From positions 434,001 through 498,000 of the forward strand of contig JBAIAC010000260.1 of NCBI GenBank assembly GCA_037349315.1: a stretch of DNA of 64,000 nucleotides, in the 5' to 3' direction. The notes beneath the pieces were generated by a model. That model saw only the letters and a program-made list of their open reading frames with translations, was not told the origin of the DNA and searched no databases. This document shows, piece by piece, positions 1 to 9,630 of the stretch. Source of the stretch: Chelydra serpentina. Lineage: Eukaryota; Chordata; Testudines; Chelydridae. Numbering within the stretch: the stretch's first letter is position 1; every line of letters begins with the position of its first letter. The position numbers and the translations under genes are program-made.

Positions 1-119
1 GACCCCCAAAGCTTATTTTTACCAGTTTAGGATAAAAACTTCCTCAAAGCACAAATCCCTTTTGTCCTTGAACGGTACGCTGCCACCACCAAGTGATTTA
101 AACAAACATTCAGGGAGGG

Positions 120-824
120 TGTAACGAAGTGGGACTGTTCCTAATGTTTCCTCTGAATACTGAGTGGGTGCCTCAGTTTCCCCTATGCCTCAGTTTCCCC
201 TCTGCATTTCTTAAGTCTCTAGGTGGTGGGATAAGGGTGTGTGATTGTTGCAAAGCCCTAGAGGGCCAGTGTGATGACACAGAATGGCCGACACCCTGTC
301 TCCTGGCAACTGCTGGCCTGGGCCCCTTCCCTGCAAAGGTGCCGGCTGAAGGGGTTGGGGAACAAAGGGATCAGGTGATCTCCTCGGCCAGGAAGGAGAC
401 AAAGGCAGAGGAGGGGCTGGAGAGTTTGGAGCTGGCTGGGCACATGGAGGGAGGTCCAGATGGACCTCTGGCCTCCCCACCCCTCAAGATGGACCTGACT
501 GAGGGGTCCTGTTCTCTGTACCTACAAGCTCTGGTTTAGACTCTGTTCCTGTCGTCTAATAAACCTTCTGTTTCACTGGCTGGCTGAGAGTCACGTCTGA
601 CGGTGGAGTTGGGGGCAGGGCCCTCTGGCTTCCCCAGGAGCCCCGCTGCGGTGAAGAAGGGGATGCTGAACGCTCCGGGGTCAGACCCAGGAAGGTAGAA
701 GCTGGGGAAGCTTCTTGCCCTGGAGACAGTCGGCTCAGCGAGGAGGCTCCTCCAGAGTCCTGACTGGCTTCGTATGGAGCAGTTCCACAGAATCGCCCGA
801 CAGGGGCATCGACAGAGCAGTGAC
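120..824 (+). mobile_element. Solo LTR-like element, copy A
   Basis: The segment starts TGTAACGAAG and ends near GCAGTGAC. An AATAAA polyadenylation signal lies at 558-563 after CTGTCGTCT. The order (long upstream part, AATAAA, then a GAGAGTCACGTCTGAC tail) resembles the R-U5 region of a retroviral-type LTR common in turtles. No internal gag or pol is attached, so I read it as a solo LTR. A second copy is at 14,018-14,735 and a minus-strand fragment at 52,410-52,719. Family name and exact ends are uncertain. Confidence 0.6.
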
Positions 825-834
825 TGGGGAGCCC

Positions 835-1470
835 AGCCCCTCACAGCCCCTCCCCCTCACACTGACACCCCCATGGACCCTCCCCCTCACAGCCCCTCCC
901 CCTCACTCTGACACCCCCACGGACCCTCCCCTCGCAGCCCCTCCCCATCACACTGACATCCCCATGGACCCTCCCCCTCACAGCCCCTCCCTTCACACTG
1001 ACACCACCATGGACCCTCCCCATCACAGCCCCTCCCCTTCACACTGACACCCCCATGGACCCTCCCCATCACAGCCCCTCCCCTCACAGAGACACCCCCA
1101 TGGACCCTCCCCCTCACAGCCCGTCCCCCTCACACTGACACCCCCATGGACCCTCCCCATCACAGCCCCTCCCTTCACACTGACACCCCCATGGACCCTA
1201 CCCCTCACAGCCCCTCCCCTCACACTGACACCCCCATGGACCCTCCCCCTCACAGCCCCTCCCCTTCACACTGACACCTCCATGGACCCTCTCCCTCACA
1301 GCCCCTCCCCTCACACTGACACCCCCATGGACCCTCCCCCTCACAGCCCCTCCCCTCACACTGACACCCCCATGGACCCTCCCCCTCACAGCCCCTCCCC
1401 TCACACTGACACCCCCATGGACCCTCCCCCTCACAGCCCCTCCCCTCACAGCCCCTCCCTTCACACACGC
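835..1470. repeat. 45/46-bp minisatellite, long allele
   Basis: About 14 tandem units of 45-46 bp. Each contains CACACTGACACC, CCCATGGACCCT and CCCCTCACAGCCCCT. C-rich on the plus strand. The near-multiple-of-three period gives open frames reading (MDPPPHSPSPHTDTP)n, which I do not treat as genes. The duplicate array at 14,748-15,135 has about 8 units, so copy number changed after duplication. Confidence 0.9.
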
Positions 1471-1984
1471 AGGGACTTGTTCGCTGGGCTCTGACATTAC
1501 AAACCCAGGGGGGAGGTTTCTGAGGATTTACTCCCTGAGCCCCTCCCCCTCTCACCGCTCCCCTGAGTGCAGAGGGGCTGGGCTCAGGCAGCCAGTTTCA
1601 CCCAGAGATTTCCCAGCCCAGGCCCCCGAGTCTCCTCTGCCCGTATCTACCAGTGACACTGCGCGTGGGCGGCGGCTACAAGGGGCTCGGGGAGGCTGAG
1701 CCTCCCCAAACGGGGCAAGAAATGCTGGTGGGACGCACCCCCCTTGGAGGGGGGCTGGGCCGCTGCCTTGGGACAGACCCTCCCGAGGAGTGGGGGAGCC
1801 ACCGGCACTCAGACCTCACGCACAGGCCTGGCTCTCGCCTTCAGCCCAGGCAGCCAGAGGGGCCGGGGAGCTCCCTGGCAGTCCCACACCTCAGCCACCT
1901 CCTGCCTCATGGCCTCGGCTCCTGGTGCTCTGCTGGTCGCCCCCTCGCTTGCAGGCCCAGAGCAAAAAGAAACAAGCACCTGCC
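1471..1984. other. GC-rich duplicated spacer, no gene
   Basis: To 1,744 this is the right part of the duplication with 13,910-15,416. From about 1,820 it matches 60,915-61,080, the 3' flank of a minus-strand iMet gene. AAAAA at 1,964-1,968 is a T5 Pol III terminator for the iMet gene that follows. Nothing else recognised. Confidence 0.6.
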
Positions 1985-2056
1985 TAGCAGAGGATGGTTT
2001 CGATCCATCGACCTCTGGGTTATGGGCCCAGCTCGCTGCCGCTGCGCCACTCTGCT
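1985..2056 (-). tRNA. tRNA-iMet (CAT)
   Basis: Initiator methionine tRNA, 72 nt. The acceptor AGCAGAG pairs fully with CTCTGCT and ends in A73. The first pair is A1:U72, an initiator feature. The loop CCCATAA has C33 before the CAT anticodon, a vertebrate initiator signature, and the T loop is ATCGAAA rather than TTC. It differs from the usual vertebrate sequence at two D-arm or anticodon-stem bases (GGCAGCGAG for GGAAGCGTG). A T5 terminator follows 16 nt downstream. Paralogues are at 26,343, 61,085 and 63,151. Confidence 0.88.
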
Positions 2057-2185
2057 GGGTCTCTGCCTCCTGCATCCAGCACCCAGCCTCCAGCATCCAC
2101 ACTAGCGCCTTGCGAGTGCTGGCGCTGGCCAGAGAGATCTCAGCCACAATGCCCCAGATGGGCAAACGCTGTGGGCTCCTGAAGC

Positions 2186-2448
2186 CTCTGCCCCCCTATG
2201 GATGTGGGCTTTTGTTCTTCCCTTGCTCTTTCTCAGCAGGGGGAAGGAAAGAAGCTCTCCTGCAAGCTGGAGTCACAAGGGCGAGGTGAGGATGACTTCC
2301 TGGGAGCCGGCTCCAGTTCTTTGTTCTACCAGCCGACCCACCGAAGAGCTGCCACCACTTTCTCCAGGGTCACCCAGCGGTGTGTGCCAGGGCGAGCGCC
2401 GGCCAAGTGGATGGAGTTTGAAGGGAAGGGGCAGAGTCCCGTGACACA
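2186..2448. repeat. 5' flank unit of tRNA-Val
   Basis: This flank is shared with 24,170-24,407 (same orientation) and with inverted copies near 18,067-18,330, 59,230-59,440 and 39,300-39,500. It carries AGCAAGGGGAAGG-type and GGAGTCACAAGGGC motifs and lies upstream of Val genes. It also lies between the Val and Phe genes in the 18- and 24-kb copies. No coding content. Confidence 0.65.
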
Positions 2449-2521
2449 GTTTCTGTGGTGTTGTGGTTATCACGTTTGCCTAACACGCAAAAGGCCCCTG
2501 GTTCAACACCAGGCAGAAACA
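2449..2521 (+). tRNA. tRNA-Val (AAC)
   Basis: The acceptor GTTTCTG pairs fully with CAGAAAC and ends in A73. The anticodon stem TTTGC/GCAAA encloses CTAACAC, anticodon AAC, which reads GTT/GTC after A34 becomes inosine. The T arm is CCTGG TTCAACA CCAGG, with C for A or G near the end of the loop. A T4 run at about 2,531 can end Pol III transcription. The CpG-poor stems suggest CpG decay relative to the usual Val gene. Probably functional. Confidence 0.85.
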
Positions 2522-2887
2522 TGATGGTTTCCTTTTCCCTAGCTGTCCCGCAAGGCACTTCTCAATCTGCCACTGGCCTGTCCTTGGGATAACCCCAACC
2601 CCGCAGGACAGAGGGTGGGGAAATGAGCTGAGAAAGCGCCTTGGCATCAGCCAGGGAAAATTGAAGGATCTCGGCCAGTCACCTCTTGGAGCCTTGTGGG
2701 TTTGCTGTAGACCCAGAAGCCTTTCTTCCTCCGGACTGTGAGGCCAGTGGGCGTGTGAGGACGTCCCAGGCAGTAAATGGCCCTTCCTAGGAAAGCCCAA
2801 GTCCTGAAAAGAAAAGAGTAACATCAAGGAGGGGACTGAAGAGCTGACGCTCTCAGGGGACACCGCAGGGGGAAATGATCTTCCCTA
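2522..2887. other. Spacer shared with Gln-Lys intervals
   Basis: No gene seen. The part from about 2,700, with CAGAAGCCTTTCTTCC and CCTAGGAAAGCCCAAGTCC, recurs at 38,490-38,640, 51,475-51,600 and 58,640-58,760. In those places it lies between a Gln and a Lys tRNA. Here the Gln gene is absent. Confidence 0.6.
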
Positions 2888-2960
2888 CACTTCATCAGGG
2901 ACTTGAACCCTGGACCCTCAGATTAACAGTCTGATGCTCGACCAACTGAGCTCACCAGGC
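2888..2960 (-). pseudogene. tRNA-Lys-like gene with GTT (Asn) anticodon
   Basis: The body is that of the Lys-TTT genes at 11,794, 45,896 and 58,796: same D arm, anticodon stem TCAGA/TCTGA and T arm CAGGG TTCAAGT CCCTG. The loop reads CTGTTAA, anticodon GTT, one base from TTT. The acceptor stem is damaged: GCCTGGT faces ATGAAGT with two mismatches and two wobbles. I call it a pseudogene. Whether the anticodon change came before the stem decay cannot be seen. Confidence 0.75.
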
Positions 2961-2969
2961 TCACATAAG

Positions 2970-3460
2970 AGAAGAGTAAGTTTGGTGCAGAAGACAAACT
3001 CACCAAGCATTCACTAGGGTGTGCACCCAGGGAGCCCTGCCCTAGCCCCGCCCCCATCCACTCCCTCCCCCCCTCAAAACCCCGAACCCCCCATGCTCCT
3101 TGTCCCCTGACCGCTCCCTCCTGAGACCCCCCCACTGTAACTGCCTCCCTAGGACCCTACCTGTCCCCTGACTGCCCCGACCCCTCTCCACGCCCCCGCC
3201 CCTGACAGCCCCCCCCAATCCTTCACCCATCCAACCCCCCCTGCTCCTTGTTCCCTTACCGCCCCCTCCAGAGACCCCCCCCGCCCCCTAATCACCCCCC
3301 GGGACCCCTCCAACAATCCTGTCCCCTGACTGCCCCGGCCCCTAGCCACACCCCCACCCCTGACAGGCCCCCTGGGACTCCCACGCCCTATCCAGCACCC
3401 CCATTCCATGTCCCCTGACTGCCCGTCCCCTGACTGCTCCCTCTGTAGGGCTGTTTTAAC
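2970..3460. repeat. C-rich degenerate tandem repeat
   Basis: Irregular repeats of CCCCTGACTGCCCC and CCTCCAGAGACCCCCC. The reverse complement lies at 8,330-8,880 with the same flanks (a MIR-like SINE on one side and CTCCCTGGGTGCACACCCTAG on the other), so the two form a large inverted repeat. The minus strand is rich in G runs and could form quadruplexes. No gene. Confidence 0.75.
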
Positions 3461-3612
3461 CCCTCCCGGGCAGGAGCAGGTAACCACCCCGCTACACCCA
3501 CCCATGTCCCTTTTCCCATCTCTCTCTGCTCCCCACCTCCTGGCAGCTCTGTCTAGTGGCTGCTCCCACCCACACATTCAAAGTGGCAGAGGAAGTTCCC
3601 CCTCCTGGGGTG

Positions 3613-3775
3613 GGAAGGTTGCCTAGTGGTTAAGGCAGAGGGTTCAGGTGTTCTGGGTTTGAGTCTCTGTTCTGCCACAGACTCCCTGCTTAGCCTTGGG
3701 AAAGTCACTTCACCTCTGTGTGCCCTAGATCCCACCTGCCAAATGGGGCCAATCCTGACCCTGCCTCCTCGGCTA
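3613..3775 (+). mobile_element. MIR/CORE-type SINE
   Basis: A tRNA-like head with A box (GCCTAGTGGTTAAGG) and B box (GGGTTTGAGTCTC) is followed by a core with TTGGGAAAGTCACTTCACCT and CCAAATGGGG. This is the order of MIR-type SINEs. An inverted, truncated copy is at 8,110-8,165. Confidence 0.7.
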
Positions 3776-4064
3776 AATCCATTCATGGCTGTACGGCTCG
3801 GAAGGCTGCTCCTCCCCCTCCAGGGGAGGGGGGAGGAGCAGCCTTCCGAGCCGCAGCTCACTAGGGTTTGCCCGGACACACCCGCACACCCCGTGCGCAC
3901 GCCTCTGTCGCCAGGAAACCGAGGGCCGGAAACAGCAGCTTTCTCCGGCACGCTTCTCAGCTCATTTCCCCACCCGCTGCCCTGCAGGGGTTGGCGTGAT
4001 CCCAGTGGCCAAAAGGGGAGAACCTCGCTGGGCAGCTAAGGGAGCTGGGAAAAGTAAAACTTCA
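3776..4064. other. Intergenic, no gene
   Basis: Contains a short hairpin: GCTGCTCCTCCCCCTC at about 3,807 faces GGGGAGGAGCAGC at about 3,830. Both arms end in GGCTCGGAAGG or its complement. The right half matches the Lys-Val spacers at 38,860-38,975, 46,040-46,160 and 58,940-59,060. Confidence 0.5.
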
Positions 4065-4136
4065 TCTTTCTGCCTGGTTTAAAGCCAGGGCCCCTTTGCA
4101 TGTCAGGCAAATGTGATAACCAGACACTAGAGAAAC
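4065..4136 (-). pseudogene. tRNA-Val pseudogene (GAC anticodon)
   Basis: The D arm and anticodon stem (TTTGC/GCAAA) are those of Val, but the loop is CTGACAT, anticodon GAC, still a Val anticodon. The acceptor ends do not match (G1-G72, C7-C66) and the T loop starts with C (CTTTAAA), which breaks the B box. A near-identical copy is at 38,978-39,049. Both lie just before a 57-bp minisatellite array. Confidence 0.8.
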
Positions 4137-4157
4137 TCTGTCACGGGGATCTGCCCC

Positions 4158-4628
4158 TCCCCTCAGAGAGCAACAGTGACACCGGGTGGCCACGTGGGGT
4201 AATGCACACAGCATCTTTCTGAGAGAGCAACAGTGACACCGGGTGGCCACGTGGGGTAATGCACACAGCGTCTCTCTCAGAGAGCGACAGTGACACCGAG
4301 TGGCCACGTGGAGTAATGCACACAGCGTCTCTCTCAGAGAGCAACAGTGACACCGGGTGGCCACGTGGGGTAATGCACACAGCGTCTCTCTCAGAGAGCA
4401 ACAGTGACACCGGGTGGCCACGTGGGGTAATGCACACAGCATCTCTCTCAGAGAGCAACAGTGACACCGGGTGGCCACGTGGGGTAATGCACACAGCGTC
4501 TCTCAGAGAGCAACAGTGACACCGGGTGGCCACGTGGGGTAATGCACACAGCGTCTCTCTCAGAGAGCAACAGTGACACCGAGTGGCCACGTGGGGTAAT
4601 GCACACAGCATCTTTCTGAGAGAGCAAC
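4158..4628 (+). repeat. 57-bp minisatellite, array 1 (about 8 units)
   Basis: Tandem 57-bp units, each with GAGAGCAACAGTGACACC, the overlapping palindromes GTGGCCAC and CCACGTGG, TAATGCACACAG, and TCTCTCTCAGAGAG. One unit lacks 3 bp. Because 57 is 3x19, several frames stay open. The array starts in the 3' flank of a Val pseudogene and ends inside a Ser tRNA at about the anticodon. Sister arrays are at 7,471, 39,075 and 48,115. Confidence 0.95.
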
Positions 4629-4660
4629 GTCCATCGCCATAACCACTCGGCCACAACTAG
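4629..4660 (-). pseudogene. tRNA-Ser 5' half, cut by the minisatellite
   Basis: The minus strand reads CTAGTTGTGGCCGAGTGG and on to GCGATGGAC. This is positions 1 to about 31 of the Ser-AGA gene seen whole at 21,024 and 43,362. At the anticodon the sequence passes directly into the 57-bp array, and the 3' half is missing. The flank beyond 4,660 matches the 5' flank of those Ser genes, so the 5' end is in its ancestral context. Confidence 0.85.
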
Positions 4661-4689
4661 TGACTTTATATACTTTTCTCACTACAGTC

Positions 4690-5165
4690 TAGTTCTGTTC
4701 TCACTGAGTGATCGTTTCCAATTGTTTTCTCAGATCAGCTTCCACAACACACTCACTGCCGTGCCATTGTGTAAGTGTGTCCATGGCTGAACAGCAAGAA
4801 TTCCTGCTCATTTCCCTGCTGGCTGGAGCATGATGAGAGTGTGTTTGTGGTTAATGATGCTGCTGTAGATTGTTGTCCATTTCCTGCCTTGATAATTCAG
4901 ACAGTCCCTTTCCCGTCATATCCCCAGTACATCAGTGATTGCAATGGCAGGGGGCAGTTTTTCTCTGGGGCACTGAGCTTTGCCAGGGGGTTGGTGGCTC
5001 CTTTCTTTCCTCACCCTGGGACACAGGAAGATTTTGCTGTTCATGTATCCGTGCAAAGGAACTTGTGTCTCTGTGTGAAAACGAGGAGGGAAATGAAACA
5101 CCCACATAGTGGTGCCGAAGGCAGCAGGGAACCCCATAGGATGAGAATAGGAGATGTTCTCAAGC
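4690..5165 (-). repeat. tRNA-associated spacer unit
   Basis: The inner part (CAGATCAGCTTCCACAACACAC to CTCACCCTGG) matches 21,170-21,475 and, inverted, 42,980-43,320. The distal part (CAAAGGAACTTGTGTCTC) matches 40,620-40,720. More distantly it aligns with the spacers of the Ala genes (see 16,206-16,815). Longest open frame 263 aa (4,775-5,566), with no recognisable domain, so not called a gene. Confidence 0.6.
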
Positions 5166-5528
5166 AGCATGTTTCTTACTTTGCCCATCTGTCAGTTTTG
5201 ATGATTATCAATGGAAATATTTTGCCATCGGGTTGTGTGTTTACACAGAAATTGACATTTACCAACAAATACGTCCTTCTTCCCAGCCTGCCTACTCTGC
5301 CGTTGGTGAGTTTAGAGGGACACGTTTACTCTCCCCAGTCCCCGTGCCAGGCCTGTGCTCTCCATGCTGCCCACTTCCCACACTGCTGGGATCCATCCCT
5401 GATCTCCCCCCAGACCTCTGCCCCCCACCCCCACTTCTGCGATCCCCTCCCAACACTGTCCATCTCCCCTGCTGACAGGATCCCTCCCCGTTCCTTTCAT
5501 GGCCTGCCTCCTTTCTCAGCAAAAACTG
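5166..5528. other. Intergenic, no gene
   Basis: A pyrimidine-rich stretch (5,330-5,520) of short C and CT runs upstream of the Glu gene's 3' end. No repeat family recognised. Confidence 0.4.
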
Positions 5529-5600
5529 TTCCCACACCGGGAATTGAACCCGGGCCACCTGGGTGAAAACCAGGAATCCTGACCACTAGACCATATGGGA
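5529..5600 (-). tRNA. tRNA-Glu (TTC)
   Basis: The only Glu gene in the window. The acceptor TCCCATA pairs with TGTGGGA (one wobble) and ends in A73. The anticodon stem CCTGG/CCAGG encloses TTTTCAC, anticodon TTC, reading GAA and GAG. The T arm is perfect (CCGGG TTCAATT CCCGG). CpG sites of the usual Glu gene have become TG or CA. Likely functional. Confidence 0.9.
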
Positions 5601-6497
5601 CTGGCACTGTTTAGTTAGTTCAAGCCAACTCCTTAGGAGAGCAGCAGCGCCAACCAGCAGGGACAGGCACAGGGCTGCATTAACCTTTGAGGTACTAAAG
5701 TTTTCCTTCAACCAATTCCCAGTGCCTGTGATCAGGAAACAGAGATTGGGGCTCCCAGGTGCTGCACAGACCATGCCTGAGATTGGGACCCCCTATTGTG
5801 CGAGGTACTGTACAAAGCAGATCAGAATCACAGCACTGCTGGGAATATGGGGGTCCCGGGTGCTACTTTGAGGTCCGGAGTGTCACTCTCTGCCAAAGCC
5901 TTTTTCCGCTCGCAGGGGCCTCTCTGTGCCCAGAGCTCCTAACAGCTGCATGTCTGCAGGCCGTGGAGAGCTCTGATTTGGCGTCTCTTTCTCAGCGAGC
6001 ATCGGCTGTGGTTCTTGCCAGGCCTCTAGAGAGCGACCTTTCCGAAGAGCTGGCTGAAGAGCCTTTCTAGGAACCAGGAGCTCCTGCCTTGGCCTGCCAG
6101 TTCTTCCTGGCTGAGCTGACTGGATCTGTCGGGCTCCCTTTCTGGGATCTCTTTCTTCTGCACAGAAAAGACCTTCCTGGGAAATCCTTTAAATGCTTGT
6201 TCAAGACAGACAGAGCCTCCTTGTGGCTCAGTCTGGGAATGTGGGAAATGACACGTATGGCACTGATGAAAAGGTGACTGTTACTCAGAGTGGAGCCGAG
6301 GTTGCTGTGACCACAATGCAGCATAGGAACCACTGTACAATCACAGCGGCTAGCATGAAGAGAGTGTCGTTCTCACCTCGGCTGTGGCTTTCTGTGCGCA
6401 GAGCCAGACAGCTCGACGGCGGCAGGAAATGGTTTGGAATTTGCACGTGTTGTCTGGGGGCATCAGGTACATCGGTTGCGGAGCTTTTCTATAGGCA
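5601..6497. other. Unique intergenic sequence
   Basis: No tRNA, repeat family or convincing coding frame seen. Open frames up to 142 aa are typical of chance at this composition. The CTATAGGCAGG just before the Thr gene resembles the 5' flank of the Thr gene at 49,528. Confidence 0.4.
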
Positions 6498-6571
6498 GGC
6501 GCCATGGCTAAGCTGGCTAACGCGCCTGTCTAGTAAACAGGAGATCCTGGGTTCAACTCCCAGTGGTGCCT
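6498..6571 (+). tRNA. tRNA-Thr (AGT)
   Basis: 74 nt. The acceptor GGCGCCA pairs with TGGTGCC (one wobble). The anticodon stem CCTGT/ACAGG encloses CTAGTAA, anticodon AGT, reading ACT/ACC as inosine. The T arm CTGGG TTCAACT CCCAG is perfect. The D stem is weakened (GCTA against ACGC). A T4 terminator lies at about 6,583. Confidence 0.85.
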
Positions 6572-7470
6572 TAGTGTGTCCCTTTTGTCTCCTCTGCTCA
6601 TCGGTGCCAATGTCTTTGTAGGAAGAGACCAGTGTCTGCAATCCAAGTAACGGCTTGTTAAGGAAAAGGCTTCTTTGCAGAGGAGCAATGGAAAGAATCA
6701 AATCACCAGCCTGGAGGTGCTGAAAAGGCTATTGCGTTGCCTCGGCAGTAATTGCTGTGGCAGGATAGTCTGTGTCTTTTTTTTGGTTAATTAAAATATC
6801 GGCTCCAGTCGAAAATCCCGTTCTACAAAGCGAACTGAAATCACAGCCAGAAATGCCATTGGAAATACACAAACAGGAATAATGCAGTCGCGAGTAATAC
6901 ACACTTTCCGGGCCAATCCTGTGTACTGAGTACCTGTTAAGAGCCCTGTGTGCTTATGAGAAACCTGTAAACGTTAGAAGGCCCAGCTCAATATCCTGCC
7001 CACTCTTGCAGCTCTCCTCTTCCGCCCTGACTGATAGGGAGGAGTATGAAGCCTCCCTCCCTTAGCCCAGCCCGTCAGCATGCCTTTGCTTTTACGGACT
7101 TTCCTAGAAAACAGACGTCCCTGGTTAGCAGGTAAGAGCCTCCGAGAGGTTTGGAACCTGTTCAGTCTGATCCATCTGGTGCCAGCTGAATTCTAGGCAT
7201 GGAAAACAGTCGCTTCAGGTGGCAGAATTTTATTCCCCACTTGGGATTTTGTCCCTCAGAATCACTGGGGACATTAGGGTTTGTCCTTTTTGTTTGACCT
7301 TTTCCTCCATCCCTCCCTCCTTTCTCTTCATCTCTTACTTCTTTTGTCCTTTCCCCTATTCCCCTCCCAGCACCAGGAGAGGTGTAGGGATGTGTGTGTG
7401 TGTGTGTGTGACAGTGTACCCCATAATGATTTATGGGGAGATGCTTATAAATGTATATATGATATATATA
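6572..7470. other. Unique sequence with a TG microsatellite
   Basis: Contains a (TG)n tract at about 7,390-7,411 and an AT-rich stretch with TATATATGATATATATA at about 7,454, immediately before minisatellite array 2. No gene recognised. Confidence 0.5.
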
Positions 7471-8109
7471 CCCGGTGTCACTGTTGCTCTCTAAGAGAGA
7501 CGCTGTGTGCATTACCCCACGTGGCCACCCGGTGTCACTGTTGCTCTCTAAGAGAGACGCTGTGTGCATTACCCCATGTGGCCACCCAGTGTCACTGTTG
7601 CTCTCTGAGAGAGATGCTGTGTGCGTTACCCCACGTGGCCACCCAGTGTCACTGTTGCTCTCTGAGAGAGACGCTGTGTGCATTACCCCACGTGGCCACC
7701 CGGTGTCACTGTTGCTCTCTGAGAGAGACGCTGTGTGCATTACCCCACGTGGCCACCCAGTGTCACTGTTGCTCTCTGAGAGAGACGCTGTGTGCATTAC
7801 CCCACGTGGCCACCCGGTGTCACTGTTGCTCTCTGAGAGAGATGCTGTGTGCATTACCCCACGTGGCCACCCGGTGTCACTGTTGCTCTCTGAGAGAGAC
7901 GCTGTGTGCATTACCCCACGTGGCCACCCAGTGTCACTGTTGCTCTCTGAGAGAGATGCTGTGTGCATTACCCCACGTGGGCACCTGGTGTCACTGTTGC
8001 TCTCTGAGAGAGACGCTGTGTGCATTACCCCACGTGGGCACCCGGTGTCACTGTTGCTCTCTGAGAGAGATGCTGTGTGCATTACCCCACGTGGGCACCT
8101 GGTGTCACT
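7471..8109 (-). repeat. 57-bp minisatellite, array 2 (about 11 units)
   Basis: Same unit as array 1 in the opposite orientation, 11 copies with few differences. The last three units have CACGTGGGCACC where others have CACGTGGCCACC, so a local variant has spread. It begins after ATATATACCC and runs directly into a MIR-like SINE at 8,110. Open frames of 227, 287 and 306 aa are by-products of the 3x19 period. Confidence 0.95.
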
Positions 8110-8165
8110 GTGGCAGAGCAGAGACTCAAACCCAGAACACCTGAACCCTGTGCCTTAACCACTAG
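8110..8165 (-). mobile_element. MIR-type SINE head, truncated by the array
   Basis: Reverse complement of the SINE head at 3,613-3,675 (CAGAGACTCAAACCCAG and CCTTAACCACTAGGCAACC). The SINE core is missing; the 57-bp array starts at the TGGCAGAG boundary. Confidence 0.75.
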
Positions 8166-8329
8166 GCAACCTTCCCACCCCAGGAGGGGGAACTTCCTCT
8201 GCCACTTTGAATGTGTGGGTGGGAGCAGCCACTAGACAGAGCTGCCAGGAGGTGGGGAGCAGAGAGAGATGGGAAAAGGGACATGGGTGGGTGTAGCGGG
8301 GTGGTTACCTGCTCCTGCCCGGGAGGGGT

Positions 8330-8880
8330 TAAAACAGCCCTACAGAGGGAGCAGTCAGGGGACGGGCAGTCAGGGGACATGGAATGGGGGCGCTGGATAG
8401 GGCGTGGGAGTCCCAGGGGGCCTGTCACGGGTGGGGGGGTGGCTAGGGGCCGGGGCAGTCAGGGGACAGGGGTGTTGGATAGTTGGAGGGTTCCCGGGGT
8501 GTGATTAGGGGGCAGGGGGGTCTCTGGAGGGGGCGGTCAGGGAACAAGGAGCAGGGGGGTTAGATGGGTCAAGAGTTCGGGGGGGGGCCTGTCAGGGGCG
8601 GGGGTGTGAAGAGGGGCCAGGGCAGTCAGGGGACAGGGGTTGGATAGTTGGAGGGGTCGCGGGGTGGTGATTAGGGGGTGGGGGGGGTCTCTGGAGGGGG
8701 CGGTCAGGGGACAAGGAGCAAGGAGGCTTAGATAGGGGGTGGGGTCCTGGGGGCAGTTAGGGGCAGGGTCCCAGGAGGGAGCTGTCAGGGGACAAGGAGC
8801 ACGGGAGGTTTGGGGTTTTGAGCGGGGCTGGAAGTGGGAGCGAGTGGATGGGGGTGGGGCTAGGGCAGGGCTCCCTGGGT
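8330..8880. repeat. G-rich degenerate tandem repeat
   Basis: Inverted partner of 2,970-3,460: repeats of GGGGCAGTCAGGGGACAGG and GGTCTCTGGAGGGGGCGG. Dense runs of four or more G on the plus strand. No gene. Confidence 0.75.
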
Positions 8881-8929
8881 GCACACCCTAGTGAAATGTG
8901 CTGCGCACGCCTATGGCTGCTACAGTTAT

Positions 8930-9245
8930 TTCATGGACTGTCTGGGACGGGGGAAAAGCCGAGTTCACTCCAGGTGGAGGGAAAAAAGGACCCTGAAAAT
9001 CTCAGGCCCTCGGGGAAACCCAACCGCTGCTACCAGGGTCACTGAGGTGCTGGGGATCTGCACGGGACAGGGACTGTGTGAACTGTCAAGGTGGGGAATG
9101 AATAACAATCTACGGCTAGATCCACCTCATTAACCACCGACACAGGCTAATCACGCTGCAGAGAGACGGGAAACCGGGAGCGATTCTTTGCTGTTCAGCC
9201 ATAGACACAGGGACCCAATTGCACCGCAGTGAATGTGCCGGGGAA
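8930..9245 (+). repeat. tRNA-Ala-type spacer unit
   Basis: Runs from TTATTTCATGGACTGTCTGG to CACCGCAGTGAATGTGCC and matches 16,490-16,810, 36,590-36,910, 46,200-46,510 and, inverted, 54,230-54,540. In each complete copy an Ala tRNA follows about 400 bp downstream, as here at 9,631. Confidence 0.75.
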
Positions 9246-9630
9246 AACTGGACTTTACAGGCCGGTGGAAAGAGCAGATCCCAGAAACACCTGGTGCTCC
9301 CCACCCCACTGCTGCCACCAGGGTCAGGAGTTGAGCTGCTCACAGAGCCCCCCTCCCCACACACACACCATGGCAGCTCCCCCCCAATGCAGGGGAGAGG
9401 GCTGAGTGTATCTCTGCACCCTGAGTCCAGGGCTCGCACTCTCTCTGCCCCACACATAGAATCTGGCCCTGGTGCAAAGTGACCCCTATGAGCAAGCAAC
9501 CTCCACGAGAGCATGATCGGGGCGGTGGGGGGCAGGGGCAGGGAAGGCTTCCAATGAAGTTTATAAGCCACTGGCTGCTTTAGAAGGAGGCAGGCTCTGA
9601 GTGTGAACAGCCAGGCAGTCAGCTCTGTCT
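9246..9630. other. Ala gene 5' flank
   Basis: Shares AGAAACACCTGG, CCACCAGGGTCAGGAGTTGAGC and GCAGGGGAGAGG with the 5' flanks of the Ala genes at 17,185, 37,290 and 53,769 (inverted). No separate gene. Confidence 0.6.

Larger units (their letters stand above)
1..1744. repeat. Segmental duplication, copy A
   Basis: This stretch matches 13,910-15,416 in the same orientation, from the AAGCTTATTTTTACC motif near its left end to GGGACGCACCCCCCTT at its right end. Both copies hold an LTR-like segment followed by a 45-bp minisatellite. Copy A has more minisatellite units. Beyond 1,744 the homology switches to 60,900-61,290, so this is a duplication boundary. Confidence 0.85.

Noticed and set aside
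3613..3690. Possible tRNA at the A/B boxes
   Set aside because: No acceptor stem, and the MIR-type core follows directly, so it is a SINE head.
4158..4628. CRISPR-like array
   Set aside because: The repeats are contiguous with no unique spacers, in a vertebrate genome; it is a minisatellite.
4775..5566. 263-aa open frame
   Set aside because: It spans a tRNA spacer repeat and ends in the Glu gene's 3' end; related copies do not keep the frame.
7162..8158. Open frames of 227-306 aa across the 57-bp array on both strands
   Set aside because: 57 is a multiple of three and the unit has no stop in several frames, so long frames follow automatically. No start context, splice sites or known domain.
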